Of a DNA stretch of 64,000 nucleotides, positions 61,570 through 64,000 are shown in pieces. Each line of letters opens with the position of its first letter. The stretch's first letter is position 1. Origin of the DNA: Desulfobacteraceae bacterium UBA5616 (lineage in GTDB: Bacteria > Desulfobacterota > Desulfobacteria > Desulfobacterales > UBA5616); assembly GCA_002423615.1 (NCBI GenBank), contig DIKO01000092.1, positions 62,001 through 126,000 of the forward strand. The letters run 5' to 3'. The notes below the pieces were generated by a model. The model saw only the letters and a program-made list of their open reading frames with translations. It ran no database searches and was not told the origin of the DNA. The position numbers and the translations under genes were made by a program.

Positions 61570-62532
61570 CTACCCCATTACGGCCTTAACCGCCGCCGCG
61601 ATCTGATCTACCTGCGGCAAAACAAAACGTTCCATGGCACCCGGCGGAATCGGATAATTTTTCGCCGCAATCCGTTGTACCGGCGCGTCCAGAAAATCAA
61701 ACGCCCTTTCAACGATCTGCATGGCGATTTCACAGGCAACGCCGCACCTCGAGATGTCCTCATCCACAACGATGGCCCGTCCTGTTTTTTCAACGGATTT
61801 GATGATGGTGTCGATATCCAGAGGCTCCAGAGATCTGGGATCGATGACTTCAATGTTGATCTTGTCCTTCAACTGATCGGCGACGGTCAAGGCATAATGG
61901 ACCTGAATGCCGGTAGCAACAAGGGTAACGTCATCCCCCTGGCGTTTAATGTCAGCCTTTCCCAGGGGAACAAGGTACTCCTCTTCCGGAATCTGTCCCG
62001 CCAGTCCCAGAAGGGCCTTGTGATACAGAAAAACTACGGCATTATTGTCCCGGATCGCTGTTTTCATAAGCCCTTTGGCATCATAAGGGGTGGATGGGAT
62101 GGCAATTTTAATCCCCGGGGTATGCATGTAGTAGGATACGGGGGCCTGGGAATGTTCGGCTCCCAAACCCAGGTACCCACCCATGGCAGCCATGAAAACC
62201 GCCGGGATGGACTGGGTTCCCTCATGCATGAACCGCCATTTGGCGGCTTTGGAAAGAATTTCGTCGAAGGCGATGTACATGAAATCCGCAAACATGAAAT
62301 CGGCCACCGGACGATATCCGGTCATGGCCGAACCCACGGCGGCACCGGCGATGGCTGTTTCCGAAATCGGGGTATCCATGATCCGGTCCGTGCCAAACCG
62401 CTTCACCAGTCCCGCTGTAACACCGAAAGCACCCTGCTGAATGCTTTCGCCGATAATAAAGACTTTCTCATCTCTTTCAAGTTCTTCGGCCAGGGCTTCG
62501 TTGATGGCTTGAACATAGGTAATATTTTTCAT
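61570..62532 (-). CDS. acoB: Thiamine-dependent dehydrogenase E1 beta subunit (acetoin dehydrogenase-like)
   Basis: 320 residues. ALAEELERDEKVFIIGESIQQGAFGVTAGL, DTPISETAIAGAAVGSAMTGYRPVADFMFADFM and EVIDPRSLEPLDIDTI are standard for the E1 beta (transketolase central and C-terminal) fold. With E1 alpha it decarboxylates or cleaves the substrate on thiamine diphosphate and loads the E2 lipoyl group. It is 15 bp after the E1 alpha gene. Confidence 0.88.
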   Translation of the reverse strand: MKNITYVQAINEALAEELERDEKVFIIGESIQQGAFGVTAGLVKRFGTDRIMDTPISETAIAGAAVGSAMTGYRPVADFMFADFMYIAFDEILSKAAKWRFMHEGTQSIPAVFMAAMGGYLGLGAEHSQAPVSYYMHTPGIKIAIPSTPYDAKGLMKTAIRDNNAVVFLYHKALLGLAGQIPEEEYLVPLGKADIKRQGDDVTLVATGIQVHYALTVADQLKDKINIEVIDPRSLEPLDIDTIIKSVEKTGRAIVVDEDISRCGVACEIAMQIVERAFDFLDAPVQRIAAKNYPIPPGAMERFVLPQVDQIAAAVKAVMG

Positions 62533-62547
62533 CGTAGGGCCTCCTTT

Positions 62548-63522
62548 TTATTTTGCATAAAGAAAATCGTCCAGAATGGATGCATCTTTCGGAAGCATGA
62601 CCGGGCATTGGGCCTGAAATTGATCCAGGTCGGCGACTTCCTTCTCGGCTTCCTGCTCTATCCGGGTTAATTCTTCTTCCTTGACGATGCCTTGTGCCAA
62701 AAGTTTTTCTTTCAACAAAATAATGGGGTCTCTTTTTCGCCAGGGGGCTTTGTCTTCTTCGCTCCGCATCTGGGTATGATTGACATCCGGCACACCCTCG
62801 GCATGGGCCCTCATTCGGCAGGTCTTGCATTCGATCAGCGACGGGCCGTCGCCGGAACGGGCTCTTTGAACGGCGGCTTCAATGGCTTCGTGAACGGCGA
62901 TGACGTCCTGACCGTCCACCACGGCGCTGGGCATGTTGTATCCCGCGGCAAGGTCCGCGATATCCTCGCGGGCAAACGCGTCCTTGATGGGTACAAACTG
63001 CCCGAACTGGTTGTTTTCACACACCCAGACGATGGGAAGTTTCCAAACGGAGGCGAGGTTCATGGCTTCATGCAGGGTCCCCCGTCCGGAAGCCCCGTCG
63101 CCGAAAAAGCTTAACGTGACCTGGCCCTTTTTATTTTTTTTGGCCGTCAGACCCCAGCCGAGAGAAAGAACAAAACCCCCGCCGATCGTCCCGCTGATGC
63201 CGAAGATGCCCCGTTCTTCGGGTCTTGGCCCTTCGACTTCCCCGGGGTTCTTGTCAAAATGCCGGCAAACCCATCCCTTGGGGGAAATGCCCCTTGCCAG
63301 GTTAAAACTGATGGCATGGCCCCGGTGGTGGGGATACAGGTAATCGTCATCTCTCATGTTAAAGGTGCAGGCGCCGACGCCGACGCCCTCCTCACCCTGA
63401 CCCGCGTGGTAAAAGCCCGCCATCCGGCCGGAATTCAAGGCCTCGATCAGCAAGGTGTCCAATTTCCGGGAGCGGACCATCAGGGAATAAAACTTGATCA
63501 AATGTTCTTTTTCTAATTTCAT
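62548..63522 (-). CDS. acoA: Thiamine-dependent dehydrogenase E1 alpha subunit (acetoin dehydrogenase-like)
   Basis: 324 residues. The thiamine diphosphate motif is GDGASGRGTLHEAMNLASV ending in ENNQFG, with YPHHRGHAISFNLARG upstream. The phosphorylation loop is short, as in bacterial acetoin and 2-oxoisovalerate E1s. An AAAGGAGAA site precedes the ATG. It is the first gene of the minus-strand operon that ends at 52832. No acoR-like activator or -24/-12 promoter was found upstream; only 66 bp separate it from a transposase fragment. Confidence 0.88.
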   Translation of the reverse strand: MKLEKEHLIKFYSLMVRSRKLDTLLIEALNSGRMAGFYHAGQGEEGVGVGACTFNMRDDDYLYPHHRGHAISFNLARGISPKGWVCRHFDKNPGEVEGPRPEERGIFGISGTIGGGFVLSLGWGLTAKKNKKGQVTLSFFGDGASGRGTLHEAMNLASVWKLPIVWVCENNQFGQFVPIKDAFAREDIADLAAGYNMPSAVVDGQDVIAVHEAIEAAVQRARSGDGPSLIECKTCRMRAHAEGVPDVNHTQMRSEEDKAPWRKRDPIILLKEKLLAQGIVKEEELTRIEQEAEKEVADLDQFQAQCPVMLPKDASILDDFLYAK

Positions 63523-63588
63523 TTTTATTCTCCTTTATCGTGGATTAAAAAGAAAAGGGTAACTGTTCACAGGGTTTAGAAGTAAAAG

Positions 63589-64000
63589 CTATTCGATCCA
63601 AGCCAAATTCGGCTGCTGTTCTTTGAAATAGGCCTGAACCAGCTCCACCAGAACAGGGAAGGAAGCCCTGCCTTTAAGACGACAGGTTTCCTTTAGCGAC
63701 AGAATCCGCTCAACCCATCGAGCGCCTTTATCGCTTTGGCACCCGAAACATCGTTTGCGCCAAATGACACCAAAGCGCAAGGCGCGTTCGGCCCGGTTAT
63801 TGGTCGGCTCGACGCCGTTTTCGTCTAGAAAAACCCAAAGAGAGTCCATTTCAGATGCAAGAGAACGGGCCAATTGACCAGCCTCGTCGTTCCTTTCGTC
63901 ATGAAGCATCAGCAAGAGCAGAAACCGCTTGTAAAAGTTTTTCCATTTTCTCGCCGATGGAGGCGCATTGGCAAAATGACACAACTGTTGCAACTGAACC
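63589..64000 (-). mobile_element. IS66-family transposase, C-terminal part (cut by the window edge)
   Basis: At least 134 residues from the catalytic C-terminal region: DENGVEPTNNRAERALRFGV with the glutamate of the DDE triad, IWRKRCFGCQSDKGARWVERILS and the closing SFPVLVELVQAYF. The frame remains open at the right edge, so the gene continues outside. It is a different IS66 subtype from the copy at 34.2 kb. It lies directly upstream of the aco-like operon on the same strand, so it may influence its expression. Confidence 0.88.

Noticed and set aside
61531..62670. A 379-codon plus-strand open frame
   Set aside because: Antisense shadow of the E1 beta gene and its flanks; no ribosome site or domain. 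The same applies to long antisense frames at 28514-29566, 41493-42620 and 57569-58387.
63523..63600. Sigma-54 (-24/-12) promoter expected for an acetoin operon
   Set aside because: No GG-N10-GC element with TGGCAC/TTGC context was found on the minus strand.
1..64000. CRISPR arrays, rRNA or tRNA genes
   Set aside because: None seen on reading: no regular spaced repeats, no rRNA-like conserved blocks and no recognisable cloverleaf with a TTCGANTC arm in the intergenic spaces. A tRNA search program would be needed to exclude this fully.

Overview
The window looks like a chromosome segment of an anaerobic Desulfobacterota bacterium (a sulfate reducer or syntroph that degrades aromatic or alicyclic acids). 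The reasons are a small cytochrome c3, a CCG-domain Fe-S oxidoreductase encoded with a multiheme cytochrome c/cytochrome b fusion, four ATP-dependent ring-reductase-like (2-hydroxyacyl-CoA dehydratase family) genes, ETF, five acyl-CoA dehydrogenases, three CaiB/BaiF CoA-transferases and split ADP-forming acyl-CoA synthetase subunits. The lineage is inferred from gene content only.

Layout. 1-2.2 kb: tail of an unknown gene, a two-gene base-excision repair pair (nth-xth) and a cytochrome c3. 2.7-6.7 kb (+): ADP-forming acyl-CoA synthetase beta subunit, nitroreductase and an acyl-CoA dehydrogenase pair. 6.7-7.8 kb (-): orphan hypAB. 8.1-14.0 kb (-): a five-gene acyl-CoA operon (two dehydrogenases, two CoA-transferases, one MBL hydrolase with a one-base frameshift). 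14.4-18.6 kb (+): RND efflux pair whose pump gene carries an in-frame TAA. 18.7-23.2 kb (-): small secreted protein, lipocalin-like protein, TetR regulator, acyl-CoA dehydrogenase, histidine phosphatase. 23.5-25.3 kb (+): etfBA. 25.3-29.5 kb (-): four-gene class I benzoyl-CoA-reductase-like set. 29.8-34.2 kb: DUF362 Fe-S protein and two acyl-CoA synthetase alpha subunits. 34.2-35.3 kb: internally deleted IS66 transposase. 35.5-40.2 kb (-): four genes matching the recently described LipS1/LipS2-type lipoate assembly route. 40.2-45.5 kb (-): tandem VOC protein, CoA-transferase, and a two-subunit molybdopterin oxidoreductase. 45.9-52.8 kb: 5'-nucleotidase, an AMP-binding enzyme missing its P-loop, a beta-propeller-like secreted protein and a class III adenylate cyclase. 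52.8-63.5 kb (-): a ten-gene operon reading acetoin-dehydrogenase-like E1alpha, E1beta, E2, LipB, alcohol dehydrogenase, E3, LipA, multiheme cytochrome c-b, a GcvH-like lipoyl carrier and an HdrD-like Fe-S protein. The window ends inside a second IS66-type transposase that abuts this operon.

How the genes may work together. Carboxylic acids would be activated by the CoA-transferases and ADP-forming synthetases, dearomatised or dehydrated by the ATP-dependent reductase, and dehydrogenated by the acyl-CoA dehydrogenases with ETF as acceptor. Two similar TetR-type operators, one inside the promoter of the 14-8 kb operon and one centred between divergent promoters at etfBA, suggest that the TetR regulator at 20.5-21.2 kb coordinates these steps. 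The most unusual feature is lipoate: the window holds both the classical LipB/LipA genes and a second LipS-type assembly locus, and a lipoyl-carrier gene lies between an HdrD-like protein and a cytochrome c-b fusion. This suggests a lipoyl-linked membrane electron-transfer module. At least five genes carry lesions (frameshift, nonsense codon or internal deletion), so either the region is decaying or some lesions are sequence errors.
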